DNA from: Ipomoea triloba
Taxonomy: Eukaryota > Streptophyta > Magnoliopsida > Solanales > Convolvulaceae
Assembly: GCF_003576645.1 (NCBI RefSeq)
Contig: NC_044929.1
Location: 19,433,141-19,497,140 of the forward strand
Direction: 5' to 3'
DNA length: 64,000 bases
In this document: positions 45,780 through 59,800 of the stretch, one piece after another
Numbering within the stretch: the first letter of the stretch is position 1
Layout: each line of letters begins with the position of its first letter
The notes under the pieces: generated by a model
The model's input: the letters and a program-made list of their open reading frames with translations, nothing else
The model's database searches: none
Told to the model about the DNA's origin: nothing
Translations under genes and position numbers: made by a program

Positions 45780-46260
45780 CAAATTAAATTCTCAGGTTCC
45801 AGTCAGTCCGGATCATGAAGACACGTGGTTTTGGAGGGGTGACTACACGGTTAAGGCGGAGTATAAGAGGCTAGGCTAGTGGAGGAAAGTCAGCATGTTT
45901 TAGGAGGGGGTTGTTTCTCTTGTTGGAATAATAAGCTTTGGTCATTGGATTTCCCTCCAAAAATGAAGAATCTAACATGGCGTTGTATTCAAGAGGCAAT
46001 CTCAGTTTGCTGGCTATTGAAGCAGAAATGAGTGGAGGTAGATGAGGAATGCATACATCGGCGCCGGAGACCACAGAGCTAGCATGCTCTGTTTGGCTGT
46101 TCAAGAGTGGACCTCAGTCCTCATGTCCTCATACAACGAGGTGGCTCGGCTAGACACATTTTGGAGAGAGTGTGAAGGAACTGGGTGCGCAAATAATAAC
46201 ATGGGTAGGCTACTCTTTCTGATGTGGAACATATGGAGACGGGAATAATCTGGTTTGGAA
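45780..46260 (+). pseudogene. LINE remnant, 3' part (zf-RVT region)
   Basis: Continues the LINE at 40130-40348 after the chromovirus. The translation contains DTWFWRGDYTVKAEYKRL and, after a stop, LWSLDFPPKMKNLTWR, matching the zf-RVT region of plant LINEs. Several stops and frame changes show long decay. Confidence 0.6.
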
Positions 46261-47335
46261 TTCATCTAGTTGGGACCCAAGTGAGGTGGATCCCAATTGA
46301 GTGTATGGAAGCAAGCTAGGATTCCTCAACCTATGATTATGGAATGTAATGTAATACTTATATGTGTTGATGAAATGTAATTCTTATATTAACAAATGTA
46401 ATATTAAATCAGGAATAAAATATTACACTTCATCTTGACCCGATATCTCATGAATAAAAATTTGTGAGCCTATCAGTCTCACACAAGTTATTAAAAGCAG
46501 TTTTGTAGTTCATAACCTATTTTTTTTTTTATTTCATAAAATTTTTGTGTTTTTTTTTTCTTTCTTTTATTATAATATTGTTATTAAATATTACATTTAT
46601 TTAACTTAAATTTCAACCTTATTAAATAAACGTTATTATATTTAAATTCATTAAATATTGAACTTCTAGACAAATTTATTGACTAATGTGATTATATTTT
46701 ATTACTCCGTATTTAATGCATTATCCATCTTATATATGTACTATTCGCCAGTATTGTATCACAGGCATATATAAAAAAGTATTTAATGCATTATCCATCT
46801 TATATATGTACTATTCACCAGTATTGAATCACATTCTGCCGCAGTATAAAAAACAAAAAGTTAATATCTGACCAATAAAAAAAATCTGATACATAACATT
46901 GAATATTTTTCTCGTCATTTAAATAATTAATGCATAAACAACGTACAAATGCATGCTAATTTGGACCTTCAACTGTGAAATAAAAATGCCAGTGCCATTG
47001 AAAATGAAGCAACTGATCACGAAAACCTTTTAATTTTCTTTTTCCTGAAGGCAACATTCTTGCAACTAATCTCTGAGACCATGATTGAATCTAGGCTCAT
47101 GATCTTCCTATGGCTATGATAATCATGTAATTAAGCATATATAGATAATTAGATACTACTATACATAAAATCTTGGCCATGAATTTTTTTTTTTTTTTAT
47201 CTCCTGTAGTCTTCTAAGTGTATCTTGTCCTTGATGCCTAATTATCCACATAGATATATGGATGAAAGTTGCAAATAGTGGCAGGATCTGCGGGGTGGGA
47301 TGTTGTAGCATATCTGTAAAACTGTATCGGAAATG
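46261..47335. other. Intergenic; one 75-bp tandem duplication
   Basis: No gene. A segment with TATTTAATGCATTATCCATC is repeated in tandem at about 46709-46765 and 46781-46832. The last part is the 3' flank of the hydrolase gene. Confidence 0.45.
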
Positions 47336-50300
47336 TCATACTGGACTAGAAACAATCTCTGCATCTGTGGCTATTTCTCCGGAAACTATGTTGTCTGTCT
47401 CTTCGTTGTCCTCGTTGATTGGAGTTTCTTCGTTGATGGGAGTTTGAACAACTTCTGGGATGAGAGGGCCTTGAGGATCTCCAAAAATGGTGGTAAATAT
47501 CTGTCTATGGCATTCATTACAGAAGTAGAAATAGGTGAAGTGACCCTCGTATAGGAGTTTGTGCACCATGGCATCTGGTAGAACTCGCTGCAAAAAAACA
47601 CTTGTGGATGGAGGCACCACCATATCTTCCATTCCCTAGTAACATTCGAAAATTGAAGATGCAGGAAAATGAGGAAGATGTTAAAACATTTTGTCCTAAT
47701 TAGTATGAATATGCATCAGGTGAACCAAAGAACACAGAATTGAAAACGAAATTTATCAGACAGATAGAGAGATCTGTTTATTAAGAAAATACACCCAAAA
47801 TTAGCACACATTTGGCTGCTCGTTTAAGTGTAAAAAATTAAAATCTTTTGGGTGTCTCACGCAATAGTAATATATACAATATCTGTAACACCGAGAGGCA
47901 GGCTTTACTAGATTTTTTATTTCCTTGGAATACATGGGAGGCCTATACTCTTTCAGTACAACAGTCCACAGGGAAGATTGTATTTCGACCCAAGCCATTA
48001 CCCCTAGGATACTTCCAACTTCCATTACATCAAATGGTTTTATACATGGGAGGGCTACTATATCAGTTAAAATGAAAATCCTTTGACTGGCATGGCTAGT
48101 TATTGCCTCTAGTGCTGAAAAAATTGTAGACATGTTTTGATTGTGTAAAGGAGTTAAATAAAATCAATAAACTTTGACTAAAATTAAATGCCAGGATGGA
48201 GCAAGTAAACTCAAAAAGATCAAATAGTCTTTGAAATGAATGCACCCCTTATATGTTTCCTTGACAGGAGATTTGAATTAAAAAGTAAACACAAAATGAC
48301 CGAATTTAAGGGAATGCTAAATAAGGCTTGAAAAAGGTAGTATGGAGTAGTACTGACCAGCCATATATGTATCGGGCCAAGAAATCCACTCAAACTTTCT
48401 TCAGCTTGACCATATAAAGATTTAAGCCACTTAAGTATGCCTTTACCCAGGGGCTTCCTATGCACTTTGAGATCTGCAAGGCTGAATCCCCAGTTTGAAA
48501 CCTGTAAGGCAGCTTCCTCTACAAGAGGTCTAACATTTTTCTGCCGGACAGATTCTTCGACATCTCTCTGCCAGAACTCTTCAAACAATGGGCTCTCTAT
48601 CAAAGCTCTATCCTGTAGAATTCATCATTGTGAGTTGTGACCACAAAGGCATAATCAGTCAAAGAAATAAGTGCACTAGCATTAGACTCTGTTTAACAAT
48701 AGTGTAGTGAACTACATCAAAATTTCAACCAGCTTTCATTTTGAGATTCTTTTGATGATTGTTGTTTCAATTTCTTTTATTTTTACATGAAATTCAATAA
48801 TATACAGATGGTAATGTTAAGCTGTCGTAGGTAAACAAGACAGTATAGCATTGCAGTAAAGTATCAGCCGGCTTACTCTTGTTCCAAGTGACAATGAAAG
48901 CCGCTCATCTATTGGACCATGGATTCCAGACAGGAAGGCTCTACGATAGAAGAAAGGGAGTAGCCTGGGAAATTTGTGACCTAGTATATACATAATTTTC
49001 TTCCTCATCGCCCATTTCTTCCACATTCTATTTCTCTCCTGCTTTGTCATACTTGGTTCATATGGATTAACCATTGGGGCAACCATGAATGCACCTGCAA
49101 ATTTAATGAATAAGGGTATGAAAATGAAGAGCAAATGAGAATATAATCTGTATTCATCTTGATGAATACAGAATTAAACGGTAAATTATGAGGAGCAAAA
49201 TAAAATGCAGTAGCACAACCACTCATTTTAGTATATTGTGTTATTTTACCAATTTGTTGAAGATTTATGTTCTTTGCAACTTCATTGGAAATCACCTAGC
49301 CGAGGCACAACTTCAAAATCATTGCTGCCTTGGTGGTTTAATTTAGATGCATAAAGCAAATCTAGGGCTATCATGTTCAATTCAGAGTGAAAGTAAAGAC
49401 ATTTTACTTACCAGCAACCCTATCAGGAATATATCGAAGTGCAGCCCAGCAATGCAGGCTTCCACTAGAGAACCCTACCACCCAGAATTTGCCTGTAATA
49501 TTCACAGCATATGATAAGTGTAGCATATCCATTGCTGATGACTCGAGGTTCCTATTGGGATGAGGATCACTTTCTCCAAATCCAGGAAGGTCATATGTCA
49601 CCAAGCGAACACCAAATTGTTGCAGTAGTGAAACCTTGATGCCAGGTATTCCTACTCAGAAATGAAACACAATTAAAACATATCAATAACATGTACAATT
49701 GATTCACAATTAACAGAGTAGTAAAGATATTAAAATCATACCCGCAAGCCTGGATGAAAGAAAAGAATGCACAGCAACCACCGAAAATCTGGCTTGATCA
49801 GCCGGAACACCTTGTTCTTGATAAGCCAAATATCTACCATCTGGAAGCAAAATTCGACTTGCACTAGGAGGATGTATATTCACTTTCTTTACCAGAGCCG
49901 ATGTTGTATCAGCATCGTTATTCACAATCAACGCTGCAGATCAGTAACCATATGCATGTAAAACAGGAGATTGTGTATTCTATGTGTTTCAGGAATTCAT
50001 GTTGAAGAACAAACAAATTATTTTACTAATAATAATAATAGCTACAACACTTGGAACCTCCAATGTTCACAATCAACACTAATAAAAGAAATAATCCTTG
50101 AAGATGTGATTATGTGAAATTTCTATATATTTTGTTCATGAAGTAATGATCAGTACTATGAACTCCCAAGTAGTTAAGAACATTAGAAGAAAACTATTTG
50201 AGGAAAGATAATTGTTAGAGGAAAGTCGCATTAACTTATTTTCACTAGCCGCGGTAATAAAGTAAAACATATATATATACATATCAGCAGTTAAAACCGA

Positions 50301-50804
50301 CTTAAATATGCACATTCCAGAGAATTGGAGAATACCTGCAAAAGCAATTATGGCGACGAAGAAAATCACACTCCAGGAATGAACTGGATCGCGATCCTCC
50401 GGCAAGTACTCATTCAGGAATCTCAATTTCGTGCAAATTTTCCCGCACGGTCCTCGAAGCTTCTTCGCGATCACAGAGTCCTCCGTCGCCACCGTCTGCA
50501 TCACCACATCCCTAACTCCCTTCCCGAACTCCAAACTCATCTCCGCAAATCCTTTGGCGAACTCCACCACTTGGAACCTCCAATAGTCTCCGCCGCTGCT
50601 TCCAGGCTCCGCCGCCGCCGCCGTTGCTCCCATCCCGCTTCCGCCGGGGCCGGCGGTGGCGTAGTAAGTAGAATTGTAGCCAACTCCGGCATCACCGGCT
50701 ACCCCGGCGAAGTCCTCCCCCCACGACGGCCTTGACCCGTTGACCCGAGACATGTTTGCTGCACTGAAATCGAATTTCTCCAATGGCGTGAGTTTCAAGC
50801 TCAA
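47336..50804 (-). CDS. Membrane-anchored alpha/beta hydrolase, 6 exons
   Basis: Coding exons 50336-50804, 49742-49933, 49412-49651, 48877-49094, 48358-48612 and 47336-47635 give 557 aa from the first ATG. A second in-frame ATG at 50753 would give 540 aa. The first 140 residues hold a Gly/Ala-rich stretch, then a hydrophobic anchor WSVIFFVAIIAFA across the exon 1/2 junction. The hydrolase fold follows: YDLPGFGESDPHP, the nucleophile elbow GFSSG (Ser about 282), the acid in GMEDMVVP (Asp about 462) and the histidine in YEGHFTYF (His about 490). A catalytic triad is therefore visible. It belongs to a plant family of uncharacterised alpha/beta hydrolases (At1g15490/At1g74300-like, from memory). 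Substrate unknown. Confidence 0.88.
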
Positions 50805-51556
50805 TCAATAAATACATATCACAACAATCCTCGTGTGTCATACATATACGCATACGTATTCATTTGTAGCTATGGCTTAAGATAAGTTAAGTTAGAGGGG
50901 TTAAGATACAGACAGCCCATTAATAAACAACTTTTCCTGCTTTTTTTTTTGTTTTTGTTTTTTTTTTTTTAGTGTGCTGCCATTGATGACGGGTGATGAA
51001 AGAGAGTTGAAAATTAAGAAAGAGAGAGGGGCTTAGGTGAAATTATGGAAAGTATGGGGGTGTTCGGTGAAAGGATTATGTGAGATTAAGGGTGTGGATT
51101 TTGCCACGTAGGCGGAGCGGCGTCAGAGTGAGCGTGGTGGGGTGATGGGTTGTGGTAGCGGTGGTTGCGAAGTGGTGGGGGCCGTGGGGTTTTGGTGGGC
51201 TACGCCAAATAACGACCACTGCCGGGTATAACCCGTTAGCCTTTTTCCTGGGTAATTGTTACCATTTTAATAATTTATCTCATTTTTCTTTCCGGAAAAT
51301 TCTACAATGCAATTGGCACCGATCCTGATTTTTTTTTTAGAGTCTCGTTCAGCATTTTTGAGGAGTTTTACAAATTTGATTAGGAAGAATAAGATTTGAG
51401 GGAAGGAAAAAAAAAAAAAAAAAAAAGAGCAAAACAAAATCTGAAAAATAAAATTTGAATAAAAAACAAAGAAAAGTTCTTCGCATTAACGCGTCTAATA
51501 GGCGCGTGATTTGCACGCGCCTTACTAAGCACTCCTGGTGCGCCTCACATGCATTA
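50805..51556. other. Hydrolase promoter region and intergenic DNA
   Basis: Upstream of the hydrolase start there are T-rich tracts (50941-50970) and a G-rich stretch (51055-51230). No gene. 51400-51425 is poly(A). Confidence 0.45.
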
Positions 51557-52045
51557 GAGCATCCTTATCAATGGAGTTTTTTCGCGATTTTTAAGGAGTT
51601 TTTATAAATGTGATTAGAAAAGAAAAAAAAATAAAAATAAAGGTTTCAGTCGTGTGTCAGGCGCAACAGACAAGCCCACTGCACGCGCTTGTTGGGCGCG
51701 CATGGTGCGCCTGACGCGCGACTCATGCGCTACCCCTTCTAATTTGTGAATTGCTTTTCAATGTTCGAACCCTGCAATGTTCATTGCAGGGAGACTTTTT
51801 TTTTTTTCTCTCACATTACTCCTCACTCCTCCAAGTCATCAGCAACTATTGTACTAATATCCACCTATTATGCACTGATGTAGTTGCCCTTAGGGAGCTT
51901 CTTTATTTGTTTAGTGAGGCTCACTATTCCTGCAAAAACCAAGGATCTCCCACAAGAACCTTAAACGCTCTCTCTCATATTTCTCTTTCCTCCATCTAAG
52001 CATTAAATTGTAAAAACCTTTCGAAATTCACTATTTTGGATGCCC
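51557..52045. mobile_element. Tourist-like MITE, related to unit A MITEs
   Basis: Ends GAGCATCC and (inverted) GGGCATCC, flanked by TTA on both sides; 489 bp. The interior includes repeated GCGCG-rich words and a stretch similar to 9080-9200 (ACTATTCCTGCAAAAACCAA versus ACTATTTCTACAAAAACCAA). Confidence 0.6.
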
Positions 52046-52841
52046 TTAAGTATGATTATTATATATGTCAGTGGATCAGAAGTTTTATTTTAAACTTATT
52101 TCTTGTGATTGGTGTAATTTAATTCAACTACAAACATCAGAAGTTTATATTTGATTGAATTTTTTATGTTCAGAAGCTTACAATTTAGTATTAAGTGTTG
52201 AATCTATATTGATTCGAAGTTCACTTTTCATAGGATTGAGATTCAGGTTTATGATATAATTTGACTAGGAGAAAATATGAATTATAAAAATAAATAAACT
52301 TTAATCATATACTATATATATAATCATTTATGTTGAATATGGTCGGGTTTTTCAATATATAATGTGGAGTATTCAATAGCATTATATGAATACTTCAACA
52401 ATTATGATCACAACACTAATACTACTCCATATTTGTATTGAGTAAGACTTCATAGATAACACTACATTTCATCATAAATTCTTTAAACTCAAACTCATGT
52501 TTGAAAACTATTTTTGAATATCACTAAAATCACCTTATTATCTAAATCGGGAATTCAAAAATCTTGTACTAAATTGACACTTTCACTCAAAAAATAAAAA
52601 TTGACACTTTCACCTACGGTCTAAAAAAATAAAATTTTGCGTCAAATTAATGATCATCGATATAGCACTAAGATGAACTAATAATAGAATATGCTTGCTA
52701 GCAGCATTAAATACTGCCCGGAGAGCTTGCGTGAAGCTGGGAAAAAGTGCATAAAATGATGACCAGCAAATGCTCTCACCTGCCTTGAAATGGGTTATAA
52801 ATTAGTGAAGCATACTTTTTGCATTAGAAGGTTAATGTTAT
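52046..52841. other. Intergenic, no gene supported
   Basis: AT-rich; nothing recognised. Confidence 0.4.
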
Positions 52842-53400
52842 AATCAAAAGAACAAATAGGCCACTGAATTATTTGGAAATAACAATTAAGTTATCGAACT
52901 CGAATAAACTTCAAATTCATTCCTGAATCTGAAAAAAGAAAAAAAAGGAGCAATTAGCATTTTTAGCAGGTTAACAAGAAGTTTGTGCGGATTAGGATGT
53001 CATGTGTAATTTTTATTATTATTATTATCCTACTAAGCAGTTGAACTTAAAAAAAAAAACTAAGCAAAAAGAAAAATCATACTAAACAATTAGCATTTCG
53101 CATGGAGGTGTCATCATGTGATTAGTAGTTAAATTTATTTATTAGTTAGTGGTGAGTAGATTAAATGCTTAGTTTTTTTTTTCAAGGGTCAAATGCTTAG
53201 TAGGATAATAATAATAATAAAATATAAAATAAAAATTACACGTCATCCTAATCAGCACAACCTTGTTGTTAATTTACTAAAAATGCTAATTACTCTTTTT
53301 TCTTTTTTTCAGGTTTAGAGATGAATTTGGAGCTTATTCAAGTTCGGTAACTTAACTACTATCCTCCAAATAATTCAGTTGCATATTTGTACCTTTTCCC
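52842..53400. mobile_element. Long-inverted-repeat element (about 560 bp)
   Basis: The outer 200-220 bp on each side are inverted copies. The left arm reads ACTGAATTATTTGGAAATAAC; the right arm inverted reads ACTGAATTATTTGGAGGATAG. Both carry ATCCTACTAAGCA and its complement near the centre. The right end GGGAAAAGGTAC (inverted) is MULE-like. A clear 9-bp duplication was not found. Confidence 0.6.
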
Positions 53401-55284
53401 TAATTAGAATCTTCGTTAGTTCAAATACGATGAATCAAAATGAATTATTGAGAAAGAGTACGTAGATGAAAGCTAAAGAATAAGAAAGCCCGAGAATGTT
53501 CATCTCTACTATTTCATTCGAAAACAATATTTATATATATACAAGGTAATTAAGGAGTGAATTAATGATAAATAATTATGTAGCTGTCACAAACGTCACA
53601 AAATTAATTATAATGTCTACAATAATTATAATATTTATAACAATTACGAGTTTGATTATTGTTAATATTTTACTGGTCAATTCATTGTACATGGATTTTA
53701 TAATGAAGTTTACTTCTCTTGTATGCATCGCAGATTATTATGCACGAGCAATATTTTTTCATGGTATAATCTTGAATAGTGGCTGCATTCACCATTTAGT
53801 TTTTACTATTTCGTCCCATCAATGAAGAACACATAAAAATACTTAGCATTTTTTTTTTTGTTACAAAAAGGAAAATAATAAGTAGATTTTAAAGAATAAA
53901 ACTCTTGTTACAGTGTCTCCAAATAGATCTAATCGAGACTCAACTAAATTATTATTATTATTATTATCGAGTGACGATAGAAACATATAACTACTATTTG
54001 ATGGTGTATATTGGATAAGGTCTCGACTAGAGGGTATCGGTAGGAATTGAACTCATGACCTTTTTGTATGAGAATTATGTTACACATACACTCACTCGTC
54101 CACCCTGGTCTCTCGAGATGATTGAATTATTTTTATTCGATATGATATGGATGCCATTATAATATGAAAACAAAAATGTAACATTATTTGAAAATAAATA
54201 ATCGTAGAGAGCTTACAAGTTGTGTGTGGAATCTCATGCAATGTGGGTAACAAATGGGCATGATGAATTTGGATGGTCCAACTCAATAGTGATGGAAATC
54301 ATCAATCTCAAAGAATCACAACCAACAGACACAAACAACTCATCATTGTGTAGTGACTATATAATGTTAAAGACATAAAAGGTGTAGGTATGGCGTTGTG
54401 GAATTGATACCATTTGAAAGATGCTCTTATCCATTTTTTTTTTCTTTGGGCGAATATTGGCAAAAAGAGGGTACAAGGGGATAAGAGGACAAAGATTCCC
54501 ATATTTGATCAATTTGTGTACAAGCAGTGTTGGAGAGATGACATAAAAATATGTTTTTTTGCAAAATCACATCAAAAGTCAAGATATAACAATTGAAATG
54601 ATTTAAATAATTATCAATATAAATAATTGAATGATTAGATTTCAAGCAACTTGTTTTCTATCTATAGTTAATCCTTCTAGCTCATCATAGTGAAAAAATT
54701 AAATAAAAATAATCATCCATAAGAGGATAGCAGGTTACCAAAAAAAATTGTTATCTAGAGGACGAAATAATTTTATGCATAATGTGATTATCAATTATTA
54801 ACATAAAGAGACTTTAAAAGCATCTTAATGATCTCATGCATGCATTTACTAATAGAAGAAATTGAAAATACGCTAAACTAGAGATCGAAATGTTTTCCAT
54901 TTAAAAAATAAATAAATAAATAAATTTTTTGGAGAAAAATTAGACATGATATCCAATTTAAAGAAGTGAGGAAATGGTTGAAAAGAGCTTCTATAGAACC
55001 TTAGCAACAAGTCAACAATATTTTTAATTTCTGTTTTTTACCCTAAGTTTTTCTCTAACGCCGTCTTTGACTTTCTCTTGTTCGAATCTATGTTTATCAT
55101 TCCCGAAATTGAGTTTTGAAAATGAATTTAGAAAATTGAAAAACCGAAGTAAACATGGTTATGTGTTTTACTTGATGAAATTATATATTTTCAGTAATTT
55201 CTTCTGAAACAACTACTTTGTATTTGTTCTTATAGTCATTTTTAAAAAGATTTTAATTGAAAATTGATAATAAAGATGAGATAT
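53401..55284. other. Intergenic, no gene supported
   Basis: AT-rich DNA with short random frames. The plus-strand frame at 53565-53825 is low-complexity (Ile/Thr-rich) and shows no family features. Confidence 0.4.
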
Positions 55285-55698
55285 TGTCACATTTGATCCT
55301 TCAACTATTATTCAATTTCTACATTTGGTTTTCGACTAATAAATTTGTCAAATTTGGTGCACAAATATGCTTTTGTAAGTTTTGTTGCCACATTTAATCT
55401 CGTCGACCAATTTTTTGGTAAATACTCGCAAAAAATGTAAATTTTCTCTAATATAGGGTTGTTATATGAGAACTATTATCCATTCAAATCTAAATATACA
55501 ATACTATTACTATAATTTGCTCTTGTTGCAATCTGGAATGAGAAAAAAATTATATTTTTTGACAAATAGTTGCTAAAGATTTAGCTAACATAATTAAATG
55601 TGACGATAAAATTATACTTGTACACATAATATGACAAAATTAATAGTTGAAAATTAAATATAAGAAGTGAACGATAGTCCAGTAACTAAAAGTGATCA
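55285..55698. mobile_element. Inverted-repeat element (about 410 bp)
   Basis: Left end CACATTTGATCCTTCAACTA... and right end (inverted) TCACTTTTAGTTACTGGACT... share an imperfect inverted repeat of about 65 bp, including TTTTCAACTATTAATTTTGTC on the right and TTTTCGACTAATAAATTTGTC on the left. Probably a non-autonomous DNA transposon. Confidence 0.45.
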
Positions 55699-56656
55699 TC
55701 TACTATACTAAAGAGCCAATAAAGTTAGTCCGTCCAATTATTAAAGATGAAGACAATGACAATCCTATTCAAAAGCGAATTAACAAAATTTATAGTAATT
55801 TCAACCAAAAGCAGTATCTATTACCTAATATTATACCAATTACAATAATTATTTAGATAATTATTTTTATACTACATTCGCCATTAAATCAGTAGCCGAT
55901 AAAACTAATTACTCTAATACACATTAAAGAAATTTTCTTAAAATGTCGATTAGTACGGAGGGTAGACTTATTCGCTAAAGAACGTTCAGCTCCGAGTCAT
56001 CATACGATAAAGAAGGCGTCATGCCCACAGCTTAAGTCCACCTAACCAACCCAATTTCATCACTGATAGTGATAGAGACTCCATTATTCAACCACTTACC
56101 AAACATTTCATAATTCAGTCTCCTAGTCCAACACTACGTAAATGCTCCCACCAAAAATCTTTATATTTCTTCTAAACAACTATTACTACACCTTTACAAA
56201 CAAGCGCAACTTTTAGGTAGCACATTAATTGGTGCACAAGCTCTAAAAGCACATTACTCTACATGTGACGAATTCAATTGAAAAAATATTTACAAAAATC
56301 ATATTTATGATCTTCAAGTACAAAACACATTGCTCTATGTGCGACGAATTCAATTGAGAAAATATTTACAAAAATCATATTTATGACCTTCAAGTACAAG
56401 AAACATGTTCCACCCACTCAACCATTCTTTTCATGGCACAAAATAATCAACACTAAACTATATACTTTTGTACACAAGAACACCATCCCAAACACTACAT
56501 TACCGCTGAAAGTAAATCACAAATCATTGCAAATTATATCATAGACAAGTTAATATATTATGTATCAACATATTATGTACATATTCTTAAATCTACCCTT
56601 GTTCTAAATTCATAATATATGAGCTATAGGTAAATAAACTAATGTACATAATACAT

Positions 56657-56706
<50 letters not shown>

Positions 56707-56892
56707 TATATATATATATATCTAGACCAGATCCACAATGCTTATGGTAGACCTTAGTCTACAATACAATGATTGAAAAATAGAGAACAACCAAAATGGT
56801 TTTTATAAATTTGATTGATAAATAAGGGTAGTTTTTTAAATGTGATTTATATTTGTAAAAATGCCCACAAATATTTTCTGCTTATCGTACAT
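55699..56892. other. Intergenic with a 77-bp tandem duplication and a TA microsatellite
   Basis: Two copies of a unit of about 77 bp (GTGACGAATTCAATTGA... to ...CTTCAAGTACAA) lie at about 56250-56400. A TA run at 56661-56701 is followed by a second shorter run. The end is the 3' flank of the FHY gene. Confidence 0.5.
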
Positions 56893-59800
56893 TCATAAAT
56901 TGTTCTGGAGTTGAGGACTCTTCAGGTAGGGATCATCTCTGTTCTTTGAGTATAGAGGAAGCTCAAGGGCATTCTCTGCAACTCTTCTATCCTCATGAAT
57001 CTTTGCTATCAAGCTTTCAAGCGATGAAAAGTTGGCCTGAAATGTCACAGGTGCAGTAGTCGATAAACAAGATTTGCTATAACAAACACGATAAAAGGCG
57101 CGAAAAAGAGGCTACTGCGTACTACCTCAGGTCGTATATAGCCCACGATTACAAGATGCAATTCCTCCCCATAGAAGTCCTCACTAAAGTCATGTAGCAG
57201 CCACGGCTCCTGAAAAAACAAGAAATTTTTTAAGAATTATGAACTGATCTGAGGAAAGGTATGTATAGAGTTCTGTTTGTATGTAATGTATCACACTCAC
57301 TATGGTCTTCTCCGTGTTATTGAAGTATGGGTTCCAACCGATGCTCATGACCATTTTGTATATACCATGATTAGATAATCCAGCCCACCCGAAATATACG
57401 CCTGATGGATATTCCGTAAGGAGGTCTGAATACCCGGTTGTGGATAAATTGGCTGAAATAATAATAAGTAAAAATGATAAGAGTAACTTCTTGTTAATAC
57501 TGATGCTGATGAATAAAAAAGAAAGGAAATCTAGCCATGGATTCTCCAATATCCTCATCGCCCCCTCCATCAACTATGATATATCAAGGCCCGTAAACAA
57601 TGAACATAAACTGCAATTTTACCGACTAGTTTACAAGATAGTAGCATCTAAAATTTTATGCAAATCCTAATATCCAAAAGGACAAGTATTGATTCAGCAG
57701 AAATTAGTAAATTTGTTTAGGCACCTGTTGGGATCCCAAGCACCTTTGAGCCACGACCAAATCCTCTAACGACAGGTCCACCAATGTACCAAGTTTCTAT
57801 AGGTAAAGTTCCTTCTACCCCTGCATAAGTTTGATTGTCAGAAATGACAAACTGAAACATCACTTAATACGCATAAAATGGTAAGAAACACATACAATCT
57901 TGAAATGCAGGCAGGCCCCACTTTTCCGGATGCAAATCGAGAAGTGAATTGATCACCTCATCAGCTGATGTGTATAGATGAGACTGTTTAGGAAGGGATG
58001 GTACAGCAACCACTTCCATTTCAGCAGCCTTACCAGCAGCAACACCAGGTCTGACATAGGCATCATTCCATTTAGAAATCAGTCTAGCTATTGGTAGTTC
58101 ATAAAGTATGCAATTCTATTGTTGATTCAACAAATAAAATTAAGAAAACTATGGTATATGTTGATTAATTAATATTGATCAAAGCCATAAGTCCATAACC
58201 TGAAAGTCTACCAAGTCACATATCTTAGTTAGTATTATGCACAGATACTTTGTAAGATGCTGTTTTTGAAGTGTATGCTTTATTAGATATAAATTGCTAC
58301 CGCAATAAACTCTGCCTATGAAAACATTACATCATAAATAAATTTGAAGTACTATATTACTCCAGGTTATCACCTAACTAGCATCAAATTCATATCCACA
58401 AAAAAAATGATCATAGAATACTCACAATGAATCTTCAATGACAAGACAGCTGGATGGATTTACACCAAGTCTTTTAGCCACTTCAAGAAAACTTAAACAA
58501 GAGAAGAACATAATATATAAGGCCACCACAAGAGAATATCATGTAAAGCATCTGAATAAGAAAGATCTTTATACTCAATCTTACATTTCAGGATTTGGCT
58601 TTCCAGCTGTAACTTCATCACCTCCAACAATGGTGGAGAAGGATTCCTTCCAACCTATAGTATGTAAATGATACTCTAAAATAAGCAATTTCATGCAACA
58701 TTCTTGACGTGTCATATTTGCATTATATTTACCTAAATCATGAGACAGACAGACAAGAAAAAGAATAGATTTGAGTTCCAACTACCTTGATGATAAGAAA
58801 TTTTTGTCTCTATGTTTGACTTCGGAGAATTAGAAGCCAAGGCCATTAGCACACCATGACTTTTGAGATGATTAATCAATCGATTGGCACCTGGAAGAGC
58901 TTTAATATTGGACCACCTACAATTAGAATTAGAAATAATGATTACTCCCTCCATCCCACTGTACTTATCTTGTTTGCTGTTTTATTGGTAAATAAAACTA
59001 AATTTTAAAAATTATGTTTAAGTTTTGAAAATAAAAATTAGATATTAGGAGACTATATGTTAAGTTCTAGTAGCCCCAAGATTCATAACTTAAAATTACC
59101 CAAAAAAATAAGAGCTTTAAAATGTTGGTCAAATTAAATTGTGTTGACAAGTGAAATTGGAAACCTTCTAATAATATGATAAATTTTATGCCCAAGAACA
59201 TGGAACCTTCAAACAAAGGCTGTACATTATTCAGAACAAGAGAAAATTAACATATATTACCGCTCAGAAAACATTGGAGTAATTTGTGTAAGAAATTCTT
59301 CTTTTGTTAAGGGAATCTCATAATCTTCAACAACCACAGCTGCAGCTTCTACAGGTGTCTTCCCTACTATTTTATGAGCTTCTCTGCCATCCCATTGCTT
59401 TCCATAATTAACTAGGGCAACCTTTAGAACATCACTCACAATGCCATCTGTGTCAGAAAATTAAGTTCAATTTGAAACTGGTATTCACAAAACAAAAGAA
59501 AAGGAAAAGAAAATAAAACCTCACATGTACAGAGTATGTTACTTCAGATAGGTTGTTCTACATAACTATGTCATGTTCAAAGTTTACCAAAGATGTTCAG
59601 GTCTAGCATTGTAGATCATTTAAAATCTCAGGAATAAATGGTCAATCAATTCTCCCTACATGAATTTCAAGCACATTATTATATCATTTGACATAAAGCA
59701 TTCCATACAAAATGCAATGATGTAGATGAAAAATATGTAGACTGGAACATTCAACCTCAGTAACTTGTACGACAAAAATATACTGCATATAAAACATGAA

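Noticed and set aside
53565..53825. 86-codon plus-strand hydrophobic frame
   Set aside because: Low-complexity AT-rich translation without domain, splice or codon signals.
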